DNA of 64,000 nucleotides from Terramyces sp. JEL0728 (taxonomy: Eukaryota > Chytridiomycota > Chytridiomycetes > Rhizophydiales > Terramycetaceae): contig JADIIU010000069.1 in assembly GCA_027603945.1 (NCBI GenBank), forward strand, positions 1 through 64,000. Reading direction: 5' to 3'. Shown here piece after piece: positions 22,650 to 33,381 of the stretch. The position numbers were made by a program, and so were the translations under genes. Position 1 is the first letter of the stretch; each line of letters starts with the position of its first letter. The notes under the pieces are model-generated. The model was given only the letters and a program-made list of their open reading frames with translations. It had not been told where the DNA came from and did not search any database.

Positions 22650-22873
22650 TTATTCAAGAAAGTAATAAGAGTAAAATCTACCAAAAGAGCTTACGGAAGA
22701 AGGGAAATAAGAAACAAACGAATAGAATCCCATGAAAGCAAACACCAAGAAAATAGAATCTAAAATTAAGTAAAAGTACTGAGAATAACTTTTTCTAGTG
22801 GTTCCAACATGTATAATCCGGTTGTTAGCTCGTATTGGTATACTTTGAGCTTCAAATATTCAACGACAGACAT
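22650..22873 (-). CDS. Small subunit of serine palmitoyltransferase (SPTSS-like)
   Basis: 67-residue membrane protein matching the ssSPT family, which activates serine palmitoyltransferase, the first enzyme of sphingolipid synthesis in the ER. The signature YQYELTTGLYMLEPLEK followed by a single hydrophobic helix (FLVFAFMGFYSFVSYF) corresponds to YQYLLVTALYMLEPWE in the animal proteins. A 20-nt intron at 22760-22779 splits the gene inside the Asn codon of VILN|SIF. Because each exon is so short, the gene is invisible unless tiny introns are allowed. It lies between AFG1 and a VDE-like gene, all on the minus strand. Confidence 0.88.
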
Positions 22874-23012
22874 TTTTTGTAAAGTTTTGGCGTGGCTTGT
22901 TTTAGTTTAATAAGCTGAAAAAGTTATGGATAGTTGTTCACTTTCTTGCGCTACAAAATAGTCTTGAATTTAGATTATTGAATGCAAGATAGATGAGCAA
23001 AGAGATCTATTT

Positions 23013-23765
23013 TTATTGTGATTTGAGAGGGCAGAATTGAGTAAAGTCTACTCCAGATCCGGTAGAAACCAATGCTTGATTGATCCCATTTGTCTCATCT
23101 GCATTTAAAGGAGCAGATGAATCTCTACGAAGAACATATCCTCCTCTATAGTTTGAAAGGCCGTTGGCACCCAAGTATTCTACCAAAAGCAAGTCGTTTG
23201 TCAATCCAAGGATGTACCAGTTATCATGGCCGCCTCCACCAAGAGTATAGTCCAAGCCAAAATGCCCCACGGTTTGAGATGTAAAAGTAGAGTTGATTGT
23301 TTTGACACCTTCAGGGAATACAAATTGCAGGCCATGGTTGTATCTGCCATTTCCTAATGAAGTGATGGTCATTGTTTGATAGTCGTAACAATCCAGCCCT
23401 TGATCCAATCCATAGAGAACATTCCAGTGGCCAACAAAGTCATCCAAAGTAAACGCGGCTAAATTCGTTGGCTGAACAAAAGTAGTTTGTGGGTAAGGTG
23501 TAATACACTTGTTTGCCTGGATACAATTGGTTAACGTATCGAATTTCGGTGTCCCGTATTCAGTTACACATCGCTCTGAACAAGTCAAATCTCCAGTTTT
23601 ACATCCTTGGGAGCAAGTCAGGACTTTTCTACAGCTCCCATCGAGGCCGCAAGAAATAGCATCCAAAGGACAGTGGAGAGCCATACACAGCGCATTTGGC
23701 GAACCAGGCGTACTTGGCAGAGCCGCTGTTGATGATACTAGTAATGAGATGGAACTGAAGAGCAT
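23013..23765 (-). CDS. Secreted violaxanthin de-epoxidase-like lipocalin, copy 1
   Basis: 250 residues: signal peptide (MLFSSISLLVSSTAALP), a ten-cysteine domain, then a lipocalin-like domain. The cysteine spacing, C-x4-C-x6-C-x5-C-x5-C-x3-C-x6-C-x3-C-x14-C-x5-C, closely follows that of plant violaxanthin de-epoxidase as I remember it. The lipocalin part starts FVGHWNVLYGLD and contains DNWYILGLTNDLLLVEYLG and GGYVLRRDSSAP, parallel to GKWYITSG and DDWYILSS in VDE. Fungi have no xanthophyll cycle, so the substrate is unknown; a secreted hydrophobic-ligand binder or redox enzyme is plausible. Tandem with copy 2 upstream. No intron. Confidence 0.8.
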   Translation of the reverse strand: MLFSSISLLVSSTAALPSTPGSPNALCMALHCPLDAISCGLDGSCRKVLTCSQGCKTGDLTCSERCVTEYGTPKFDTLTNCIQANKCITPYPQTTFVQPTNLAAFTLDDFVGHWNVLYGLDQGLDCYDYQTMTITSLGNGRYNHGLQFVFPEGVKTINSTFTSQTVGHFGLDYTLGGGGHDNWYILGLTNDLLLVEYLGANGLSNYRGGYVLRRDSSAPLNADETNGINQALVSTGSGVDFTQFCPLKSQ

Positions 23766-24074
23766 TGATTCAAAGGCAATTCTCCTCGCATTTTATATTC
23801 GAGGTCGAGATCTTCATTTCTTTATTAGGACACTACCGTTTCAAGGGTTATTTGGCTGTTAGTTAAATGGCGTTTAAAATGGAGTGAAACATCAATCCGT
23901 AACATCTTGATAAAACCCACTGTTATTTCCCCAACTATCCACTTTTACTTCCGCTTAATCGTCTACTTCAAGGTTATTCGTGTATGGGGACACTGATTTT
24001 GTGAAACATAAATCGGATCTGTCAAAATACAGGGGATCTAAAAAGTAAAAATCTCCTTAATCGTTTCTATATAT
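23766..24074. other. Intergenic region between the two VDE-like genes
   Basis: 309 bp serving as 5' flank of VDE-like copy 1 and 3' flank of copy 2. No conserved coding frame, tRNA-like structure or repeat recognised. Confidence 0.6.
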
Positions 24075-24833
24075 TTATTGAGATTTCAGAGCATAGAATT
24101 GTGAGAATGCCAATTGACTCCCTGAAGATGACAGAGCAGCACTGATTTGGCTGGTTTCAGCAGCAGTAAGTGGGGCAGATGAATCTCTGCGAAGTACATA
24201 ACCACCTTGGTAGTTTGAGAGTTTGTTTGCGCCTAAATATTCAACTAAAAGCAAGTCGTTTGTCAATCCAAGGATGTACCAGTCATCATGACCACCACCG
24301 CCTAATGAATAGTCCAAGCCAAAGTGCCCAACAGTTTGAGATGTAAAAGTAGAGTTGATTGTTTTGACACCTTCAGGGAAAGCAATTTGCAGTTCATGAT
24401 TATAATTACCACCACCCAAGCTTGAAATTGTCATTGTTTGGTAATCATAGTAGTCTAGACCAGGATCTAAGCCGTACAATGCGTACCATTTACCAACAAA
24501 CTGGTCGAGAGTGAACGCAAATGAAGTTGAAGGAGTTGTGTAACTCTTGTGTGGGTAAGGGGTGATGCAGTTGTTGTTTTGAATACAGACAGTGAGAGTG
24601 TCGAATTTTGCAGTGCCGTATTCAGTAACGCAGCGCTCTGAACAAGTCAGATTACCTGATGGGCAGGCTTGAGAACAGTCTAGTACTTTTTTACAGCCAG
24701 AATCGAATTCACACCCTAATGATTGAATTCCACAGTGAAGTGCGATACAGCCGGTGTTTGGAGACCCAGGAGTGCTGGCTGGGGCTGCAGAAATCACTGA
24801 GATCAAGATGGACACAGTAGTAAGGAATTGCAT
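24075..24833 (-). CDS. Secreted violaxanthin de-epoxidase-like lipocalin, copy 2
   Basis: 252 residues from the ATG at 24833, which gives a clean signal peptide (MQFLTTVSILISVISAAPA); the in-frame extension upstream lacks this logic. The ten-cysteine domain has exactly the same spacing as copy 1, and the lipocalin half contains FVGKWYALYGLD, DDWYILGLTNDLLLVEYLG and GGYVLRRDSSAP. Copy 1 has an extra Cys (GLDCYDYQ) where this copy has Tyr (GLDYYDYQ). Identity with copy 1 is high throughout the lipocalin half, indicating a fairly recent tandem duplication. Function beyond a VDE-like fold is not known. Confidence 0.8.
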   Translation of the reverse strand: MQFLTTVSILISVISAAPASTPGSPNTGCIALHCGIQSLGCEFDSGCKKVLDCSQACPSGNLTCSERCVTEYGTAKFDTLTVCIQNNNCITPYPHKSYTTPSTSFAFTLDQFVGKWYALYGLDPGLDYYDYQTMTISSLGGGNYNHELQIAFPEGVKTINSTFTSQTVGHFGLDYSLGGGGHDDWYILGLTNDLLLVEYLGANKLSNYQGGYVLRRDSSAPLTAAETSQISAALSSSGSQLAFSQFYALKSQ

Positions 24834-25045
24834 TGGTGCTGCAATGATTATTCGTGAATTTATAGCGAATAATGGCCCGAGATGGCTTTCATCCCGATTA
24901 GGAAGAATGGAGTATTTTCCCCACATGCAACTTTTCATGCGAGATCCTTCATTATCGTGGAACAAGGCGGTGACTCTTGAGGTTCGAAAGAATTGGGCCA
25001 GAGCACGAGTAACTCATAAGTATATTCAACAAGTTTTATTCAATA

Positions 25046-27697
25046 TTATACCAGTTGATTCAAAATCGAATCGTAGTGTACACCGTAAACAGCTTTGTTG
25101 TGTTTAGCGAAAATAGCAAGCTTGTTGGCAAGCATTTCCAACTCTCCATCAACAGTATCAAGACCGTTCTTGCCCAATGAATCTCTTCTGAACTTGGTTT
25201 CCATAGTAACACGAATAACTTTTTCAATTCTTCTGTTCAAGACATTGAATAATGGGTCTTTGTAAGACAAGGTCTTTTGAACCATTGAATTCAACATTTC
25301 GCATTGCTCTAGAGTCAGTTCTTTGAGTTTTTGGTCTTTTGCGGCAGTCGTCATGTTGGAAAGGTTGGAGACCAGCTTGGTTTGTTTGTGGTACATAATA
25401 TTACAAGTTTCAATGATTTCATTGGCAAGCTTCTCGACATTGGTGTCTTCTTGTTTCAGTAAGTTGAACAACCTGGTGGACATTTCACGAACGAGTTTGT
25501 TTTCCAAACGCAAATCTGTGACAATGTTCTTGGATAGCATGACAATCGCTGAAACAATTGTGATGGCTTGAATTTCGTTTTGGTAGTCAAACAAACGCTT
25601 TCCATCCATGATCAAGGTTTCGGCTAGGGTAGATTGTTCCACAGGAGTTGTTGCAAATAAGAGGGATAACAATGCATGGTTGAAAACTTGTTCGAAACGC
25701 AACTTGGAGTCATTTTCAATGCTTTCCGGATTTCTCTCATCATTGATTTGGGAAAGTACTTGTACTGATTTCAACAGCCATAACTTGGTCTTTTCCAAAG
25801 AAGCAGTTTTTTGTCCCAATGCTTGGTCAAACTTGGTTTTTTCATATTCCACAGCTTGTTGTCTTAAATGAGGTTTAATTGATTGTAATCTGAAATTAGC
25901 CAAATCGAGCTTCATCTTTTCCAAAATATCAACCATTTTGATCAAAATTGTCGATAGCTGTGATTCATTGTTCAGGGCTCGAATTTCTGCATCTCTAACT
26001 GGGGCACATAGCTGTAGCATCTTTTCGCCGACATACTTGATGATGGCTGCAAGATCAAATACTTTGTTTTCAATTTGGTGCATCAAGTATTCCTTGTCGA
26101 GCACTTCACCAACTTCATGGGCAACAGCACCTTTTTCATCAACCATCCCGATTAATGCCTATCGTTAATAAGGGATTACTTGTCTAATTTCCATTACAAC
26201 ATTCAATACATTCTTTCTGTAAACTTTTTGGTTCAATTCTTCTTGAATAGCGTCTGCGTATGCCTTCTTTGCAATTTCTTCCACTCGAGCTTCAAATGGA
26301 GTCTTTTCTTTTGGTTTCAAACTGAATTCAGGGTCAAGGATAAGTTCGTGGGCCAATTGTTCATTGCTTAACAAATCACCGAATGACCCAAGATCTTTTT
26401 GGATTTCTTCTTCAGGTTCACTGATTAAGGTGTCTTGAGGACCAGAAGTTTCAAAAACGTAGAATTCAACTGCTGATACAAACAATTTCATCTCTTCAGG
26501 CTCTATCAATTTTGGTTCTTGGCCAACCAACGATTCACGGAATTCCATACGAGCACTGGCTAATCTTTGGATAGCAGCGTCACCAAACTTTTTGATTCTA
26601 TTCAGATGGGTTTGCTGCTGTTCTTTGATTGCTGGAGCCCATTCGTTCAGAGCATCCACTTGATGATGGACTGAAACCCATAACCGATCCAACTCCATAA
26701 AGTGGCGAATAATATCGTCCACAATCTTCATTGTATCCCTCGATTTCCAAGCTTCAAAAGCTTCGTAAAATGCAATGAATGATTCTAAAAAGATACTACC
26801 AAGAGCACCGATAACATTTGAATTTGCAGCTGCTAGCCAGTGTTCCATATCTGAAAGAAGCTGCTCTGCCAAAACTGCAATATCCTCTTCTTGTGCATCC
26901 ATATTCTGAAGAGTCTCTGATGGATAGCAAGTGATTAAATATGCGCTTAGCAATACTCTAGCTGGATTATTCCACTTTTTGGGTTTTTTAGTAGACATTT
27001 TCTTTGCACGCAATAGCAGGAAATTGGTAGCTTTGATCAAAATTGCAGATTGAATCCTTGAAACCAGCGCATCAAACGCCATTTTAGCAGCCTTTTTCTT
27101 TGTCAGCCCTACCTTTCTGTAGACTTTTGCCAAAGGTACGAATTTTACCCTTCTCCACCAATGTTGGATGACCTGAGCAGATTCATCCTGTAAACTTAGC
27201 GCTTCCTGTAACTCCCACGACTGACTGCCTAGTAATCGAGACCTTGGGATTGACTGCAGCTTTTTTCTCCTGAATTCTGAAATCCTGAGACGAGTGTCAA
27301 TTGCGTTTTTCAAAACTGCTTTGTCTTCAATGGATCGTTGCAATTGTGTCCTGGCAATTTCCTGGGCCCTTTTAACTTGCTTTCCATGGAATGCTACAGA
27401 TTTATCTAAACGATTTTGACGCTTTTGGTTTGCCGTTTCGATAGTCTGTTCAATCATTGATAATTTTGCCTCCCTATATTTTGAGACTTTGGATTTATGC
27501 ACATCTACTACTTTTTTTACATGGGCGGTTCTGTTTGATAACTTTTCCCTCCTTGCTGCCAAAAATGCTTCATGGCGAGCTAATCCATCGCTAACATCCG
27601 AAATAGGGCGGGATTTCAATCTCTTTTCTACATGCTTTGGTTTGCGAGAGCGTTTGACGAGCGGTGAAGCATCGATCGTGAAAAATGTTGGTTCCAT
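25046..27697 (-). CDS. Sok1/TCP11-family protein
   Basis: 876-residue helical protein of the TCP11 family, which includes yeast Sok1, a suppressor of cAMP-dependent kinase defects. The first third is basic and coiled-coil rich and contains an IQ-like motif (AQVIQHWWRRV). The TCP11 domain follows, with the characteristic MKLDLANFRLQSIKPHLRQQAVEYEK. One 21-nt intron at 26159-26179 joins the two long exons (EIRQ|ALIGMVDEK) and removes an in-frame stop, so the two large open frames are one gene. Start chosen at MEPTFFTIDASPL, the first Met after a low-complexity upstream stretch. Molecular role is poorly known in any fungus. Confidence 0.85.
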
Positions 27698-28136
27698 GTT
27701 AAAGTTAATTTCAAAAAAGGGAAAATTGCTCCATCTTTTGTGCGACAAGCCTCGTCCCTGCGATTTGTTTTGATAATGTTTCATCTTTGAAAGATTTTCC
27801 AACACAATGCAAGTGATGACTCGCTCGAAAAGAATATTCCAGAACAATTATAATCAGATTAGCATGGGGCTCTTTGATTTACCTATGGATTCATTAGTGC
27901 TTTGAGATTGCCCAGTTTGTTTGTGGTTCTTGTGATTCTCCACGAAACAAGAAGCCTTCTTTGTTTCATATCACATGTCAACGCTGCCAAGTCATCCAGA
28001 TAAGCAAAGGAACAATGCTGCTTGATAATTGCCGTAAATGAGCGACTGAGCTGCTGAAAATCTAATGCTATCATCGCAGCTGAGGAATACCGATTAAGAT
28101 TAATTGGCAACTAATGAAGATTAATGATAAAAATGA
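27698..28136 (-). other. Intergenic region with one doubtful small frame
   Basis: 439 bp upstream of the TCP11-family gene. The minus strand holds a 63-codon frame from an ATG at 28074 to 27883 (begins MIALDFQQLSRSF, ends LKALMNP). It has no recognisable domain and could be leader sequence or chance. No tRNA or repeat recognised. Confidence 0.4.
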
Positions 28137-29760
28137 TTATATTTTGGCAAAAGTACCATTTGCATGTTTTTTCAGATAATTCAAGCAAGATGGGAGATCT
28201 AGGGAATCTGATCTGTAGCCAATATATCCATCTGGTCTGACAATCAGAACTGTTGGCCCACTGATTTCAAAATCTTGGAAATGCTTGTTATCAGCTGTTA
28301 GCGCATGTCCAACCAATCCGGTACTTTTCAATTCGCGGGCAAACTTTTCGTCCACCGACCCAAAGATAATTGCAGTGTATCCCTTAATAGTTGGATGTGA
28401 AAGGCCAACTTTTTTGAATAACATAGGTGATAATTGTCTGCCAGCAACGACTTTCTTTGCAGATACTTTCCCCTCATTCAGGGTCAAGGAACCACCATAT
28501 ACAATAGAAGTCAATGCCCCCATTCTGGCGCGCTTGGCATTGAATCCTGGGATGAAGTGCATAAAGGTATACATTGCAATGTTGCGCATGTACTTGGCAG
28601 TACCATTCAACTCGGCATTATCCTGCTGTTTTTGCAAGCTTTTGATTAACCTGTCACCTTCTTTTCTTCGTTCGAGAGCATAAGTATCCAACAAGCTCTT
28701 GGAAGCTAGACCGTTAATGACGAGCGCGAGTTTCCACCCGATATTCACGGCTTCGTGGACACCATAGTTTAGCCCAAGGCCAGCGGAAGGAGAACTACAT
28801 TAGGTTTAAAAGTACCTTGAATGTGCTGCATCACCGACAATAAAGATACGGTTATCATTAGAGTATTTATCAGCTAATCTGTGGTGTACTCTAAATCTGG
28901 CCGTCCAAACAACTTCTTTGGCTTTGAATTTCATATCAAACCTGTTTTGAATCAGTCGTTCGATTTCTTCTAATGGGATCGGAAGCATTTTTGGAAGACC
29001 ATGAGAATCAAGCTCTGTGGAAACATAATTCTTTTCCTCTTCTTCGGACAAGTCCATTGCAATTGCGAATGTGTTATCAGGCAACCCGAGCATGTAACCA
29101 ACACCTTTGCTCGAGTAGAACATTCCTAGATTGACTCCAGCAGGAATTTTAGCGTCGGTGGAACAGTGAATACCAACAGACCCTTGCGATTAGTTATCGG
29201 TTACCATGTTTAAGAGTAGTTCCAGTGTATCCAATTCCCAAATCTTTTCTAATTCGGGATTTGCCACCATCGCACGCTACCATATAATCGACCCTAATTG
29301 TCATTCCATTTGACAGTGTGACTTGTACGTGATCACCAACGTCATTGAAAGATTCTAATTTAATCCCTCTTGTAACGGCTGCTCCACGGCTGCGTAAATA
29401 TTTGGTGAGTTCCAATTCGGTTTTCCATTGCTCTACGTTGCAAAAGAACGGATATTCAGAAAGTTTCTTCAAGTCTTCTTTAAAATCCATTGAAGTGAAG
29501 TTGTAGTTTTCAGAGTAAAAGTTGATTCCAGTCCATTGCGTTCCTTGCGCTGATAGCCTGCTGCCAACACCGTCGTAGAGATCCAATAATTCCAAAGTTC
29601 TAGGAACCAAACTGGTGCCCTTGGTCAACTTTTGAGGTTCAGGTAAACTGTCAATTATCAGGAAATCTTCTGGTGAAGCTCCTTGGCGGAGTAATTCAGC
29701 AGCACAGGTTAGACCAGTTGGACCAGCACCCACAATCAACGCTTTGTATTCAGATTTCAT
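28137..29760 (-). CDS. Class A FAD-dependent monooxygenase, copy 1
   Basis: 526-residue flavoprotein hydroxylase of the phenol hydroxylase/PheA-TfdB type (PF01494-like). The FAD-binding Rossmann motif is at residues 11-16 (GAGPTG). ACDGGKSRIRK is the DG motif that also contacts NADPH, and GDAAHSSSPSAGLGLN is the second FAD motif. The C-terminal ~190 residues look like the thioredoxin-like extension of this family, ending at a VRPDGYIGYR strand. Introns: 29183-29204 (22 nt) and 28795-28815 (21 nt, inside GDAAHS|SPSAG). The likely substrate is an aromatic or polyketide-like compound; not determinable here. Tandem with copy 2, same intron positions. Confidence 0.93.
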
Positions 29761-29922
29761 TTCGCCCTTGTTGTCTTGATGAAATCCAGCCTCTCAATTT
29801 ATATTACACTTTAACGGCTGCAACGAAACTCGTTTTCGGGCTCGCCGAAGATACATTGGCAACAAGTTCGGCAGAACCTACGGACCGTTCAACTACTTAT
29901 TGGCGGCAAATAATCGTTTATT

Positions 29923-31549
29923 CTATAATTCTGAAAATACTCCGCATGAATTGAGCTTGAAATAGTTCAAGCAAGATTGAAAATTGACAATATCAGAACG
30001 GAATCCAATATGGCCATCGGGTCTGACAATAAACAACGCCGTCCCTGCAACTTCAAGCTCCTTGGCAGTTTTAGCATCACCTGCCAGCACACTTCCTACC
30101 ATCCCAGTGGCTTTTAATTTTTCAACGATTCGAGTTCCTCCGTCACCAAATACAATGACAATATAGCCAGCGGTATTCAGATCATGTCCCAGCTGCTTTA
30201 GTATTTCATTTGGAATGTGTCTGCCCGGAACCATTCTTTTTGCTTTAGGATCGTTACTTTTGGCAGTCAATTTTCCATCATAGTGGACGTTTATCAATGT
30301 AGCAGTATCATTATTTTTAGCCAAGATGCCGGGTTTATAATATGCCAAGTTGAACAACACTGTCATTACTGCGTTTCTAAAGTATCTCCCGAATCCTTTC
30401 ATGTCTCCAGCATCCTGTTGTTCTTGGAGAAACTTTATCATTCTTTGCATTTCCTTGTGTCTCTCATCGTGGTAGGTTTCTAGGAGAGACTCACTGGCAA
30501 ACCCTTTAATAGCCATTGCTAATTTCCAGCCTAAATTAACCGCTTCGTGCACAGCCATATTCAGTCCTAATCCTGCTGATGGTGAACTCGTAAGCAAATA
30601 ATTACCTGGAATGGGCTGCGTCTCCAACCAAGAACACCCTGTTTCCTTTAGAATAACGCTCCGCAAATCGGTGATGAACTCGGAATCTACTGCTCCATAC
30701 GACTTCTTTTGCTTTGAAATCTATTTTGAATCTTTTTGATATCAATTCTTCCATCTTTTCAATCGGCATTGGGAGCAGCGTGGTTAATCCGTTATGATTC
30801 ACTTTGTCAGATACAAATCCTTTCTCTTCTTCCTCGGTCAAGTCCATGCCAACCATGCATACCTTGTCTGTCATTTCCATCATATATCCGATCCCTTTTT
30901 CAGAGTAGTAGAGCGACAAGTCATGATCAATAGGCAATTTTGTATCAGTAGTACAGTGAACGATAATTGAACCTGCAGTCAGTTAAAAGTCACCATTTTT
31001 TAACGAAGTTCCCTTGTAGTTGATCCCTAGAGTCTTTCTAATATTTGAGCGTGCTCCATCACAAGCAACCAAATACTTTGCCTCAACTCTATGTCCGTTA
31101 GACAATACCAAATCAACATGATTCTCTTTGACTACGAACGAATCCAATGACACGCCCCTATTGATTGATAGCCCGTTTTCTTTCAAATACTGAGTCAAGC
31201 GCAACTCAGTTTTCCACTGCTCAATGTTGTAAAGTGCTTTGTACTCTGATTGGCCCTGTAATACTTGCTTCAATTCAATGTTTGCCAAAAGTTTGTATTC
31301 TGCATAGAATTTGATTTTGGTCCAGCATTCCTGGTTTTCAGTCAGTTTCTTGCCAGAATTGTCGTAAAAGTCCAGCAACTCTAAAGTCCTTGGGCATACG
31401 CTGACACCTTTGTTTGCTATTACTGGTTCAAGCTTGGAGTCTATGATGAGAATGTCGTTTGGTGGGATGTCTTGGCGAATCAACTCTGATGCGCATGTCA
31501 GTCCCGTTGGCCCAGCCCCAACAACTACTGCTTTGTACTCTGAATTCAT
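29923..31549 (-). CDS. Class A FAD-dependent monooxygenase, copy 2
   Basis: 528 residues, tandem paralogue of copy 1. Motifs: VGAGPTGLTCASEL (FAD), ACDGARSNIRKTLG (DG motif), FLVGDAAHSSSPSAGLGLN (FAD ribityl/pyrophosphate), and C-terminal VRPDGHIGFR. Introns: 30973-30993 (21 nt) and 30587-30605 (19 nt), at the same codon positions as in copy 1, so the introns predate the duplication although their lengths and sequences differ. Likely hydroxylates an aromatic substrate with NAD(P)H and O2 (family knowledge). Upstream lies the divergent 7TM gene at 31784. Confidence 0.93.
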
Positions 31550-31783
31550 TTTATTTCGGTGAAAAATGCTTTTTGAAGAGATAAGGATCTATAAAACGGG
31601 GCTTGGTGCTTGCAATATTTGACATCCATTCTGTTTCAAATCTACCAATAATTGCAGGCATTATTAAACGAATCAAAGTTCAAACCCGAGGTGCGAGTGA
31701 ATCAGAAATAATAGTGTAGCTCACAGTTATTGAATAAGTATTTGGCTGAAAAAACGCTCGCTGACGTAGTTATCAAATCTGCC

Positions 31784-33256
31784 ATGTCAGTGGTTTTTCA
31801 AAGCGGATGGCTGGAAGATATCTGCAGCGGCCCTCCAAATTCAATGATGATATTTCTTGAAGGCAATCCGTCACCTTTATATACATTTGAAGATGCAGAC
31901 AGCCCTTTGCCATTATGTGGTAACGATCCTTTTCAATTACCTGTCGGATGTTGCCTGGCATCGATAAATCTTGATGTCACTTACAATTATGAATCATTTA
32001 CTCGACATTATCTGTCTAATGTATGGACTGTGAATAATTCTCCGCCAACAACAGCCAATAATTATTTGTACTGTCAAATCACCAATACAGGATCCGCTAG
32101 TAAATGGATTTATAACCAGGCATATATCCTAAATTCCAATACATGCACCGAAGGAATAATATGTAATAACGACAACTTGTACATCCACAACAACTCTGAC
32201 TGCAGCGGACCGTTCGAGCATTACCCAATAACCACAACATCAAGTACAATCAATTCTAGATATTTGACCCAATTAAGCGTAAGGAACGTGGTGATTAATT
32301 CTGGACAAGTTGCTTTCAAATGGACGTCCTCAACACCCAGTTGGGAATCTGTACCGACGCACAAATGCTCTTTGGAAATAATAGCATTAATATGCTATGT
32401 ATTGACCGTATCTGGGTCGCTAGTTGTCTCGCTGTACTATTTTAGAGAAAATTATCTTGGTAAAGGCAGAAAGAACCTCTATCTGTCAATAACACAGCTG
32501 TCCTGGGCATTATACTCTGGGTTTTATTGGGTATACATATACTACATATTTCCAGATTACACCAGTTTGTTTGTATTTGAATTGATATCTTGTTTACCGG
32601 AAGTAGCCACTCTTTCAACGGTTATTATCAGTTCCTTTACATTGATGGAAATAGTCAAGCCTAAATCCAGGCATCTAATCCACAGGTATTTGATTGTTGG
32701 TCTATGCGGGCTCTACGTCTGTCTATGTTTCCCTTGGTACATCAGAATTGCAATCGAGCTGTTTGATTATGAATTGGGATATGTCATGTATACACTAACA
32801 TACCAAATCCACTCTATATGGATTATATTTGTATTTATTTTTGACGCAATTCCAAATTTGACGCTGTTCTTTTATGTAAAGACGTTTTATGATCAGACTG
32901 AACAAAACTTACTTACGATATACCAGCTTAATGCGCGTCTCTTTTATTTGATTGCTGTGCAGCTGATAAACACCATTCTATACGCCATCTTGTCTTTGAT
33001 TCAGAATCAGACCGATTGGGTTGGCAGCGATCGAAATTTCCTGGCTATCAATGGAATCAACCAGTTCATATACATGGTTCATTCAGTAACAATTGTGTGG
33101 ATCTACAATGAAATGAAGATTATCACACAAAGGGTAATTTCAATGAAATCCATCCAAAAATACGAGTTTAAAAATAAGGAGCAAGAACGAGCGGTTGTTA
33201 ATCATTATATCTATGGTATTGGGTCAAAAGAAAGTAACACTCCAAAAACAGGATAG
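31784..33256 (+). CDS. 7TM protein with eight-cysteine ectodomain, member 3
   Basis: 490 residues from the first ATG (MSVVFQSGWLEDICSGPPNSM). Ectodomain: C-x3-P-x-S-M, CGNDPFQLPVGCCLASINLD...YES, YC, then C...C...C, and a ninth Cys just before TM1 (HKCSLEI). Seven helices; the pre-TM7 motif reads GSDRNFLAI, and the end of TM7 is IYNEMKIIT, replacing the ELK found in most members. It is intermediate between the 6-11 kb pair and the 36-41 kb triplet. No signal peptide and no intron. Placed alone between the FAD monooxygenases and the alkaline phosphatase. Confidence 0.78.
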   Translation: MSVVFQSGWLEDICSGPPNSMMIFLEGNPSPLYTFEDADSPLPLCGNDPFQLPVGCCLASINLDVTYNYESFTRHYLSNVWTVNNSPPTTANNYLYCQITNTGSASKWIYNQAYILNSNTCTEGIICNNDNLYIHNNSDCSGPFEHYPITTTSSTINSRYLTQLSVRNVVINSGQVAFKWTSSTPSWESVPTHKCSLEIIALICYVLTVSGSLVVSLYYFRENYLGKGRKNLYLSITQLSWALYSGFYWVYIYYIFPDYTSLFVFELISCLPEVATLSTVIISSFTLMEIVKPKSRHLIHRYLIVGLCGLYVCLCFPWYIRIAIELFDYELGYVMYTLTYQIHSIWIIFVFIFDAIPNLTLFFYVKTFYDQTEQNLLTIYQLNARLFYLIAVQLINTILYAILSLIQNQTDWVGSDRNFLAINGINQFIYMVHSVTIVWIYNEMKIITQRVISMKSIQKYEFKNKEQERAVVNHYIYGIGSKESNTPKTG

Positions 33257-33381
33257 AGATGGGATTGCTGCCTGGCATTGGAGAGATCCATTTTGAAATT
33301 TCCATCATTGAAGACTGTCCTAAGGTTTGTCAATAAAGTTGATTAAATTCGCTCGAAAATTAATTTGATCCTGTGCAGGAA

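Noticed and set aside
25046..27697. Two separate genes (25046-26146 and 26165-27697)
   Set aside because: A 21-nt intron at 26159-26179 removes the stop and joins them into one TCP11-family protein.
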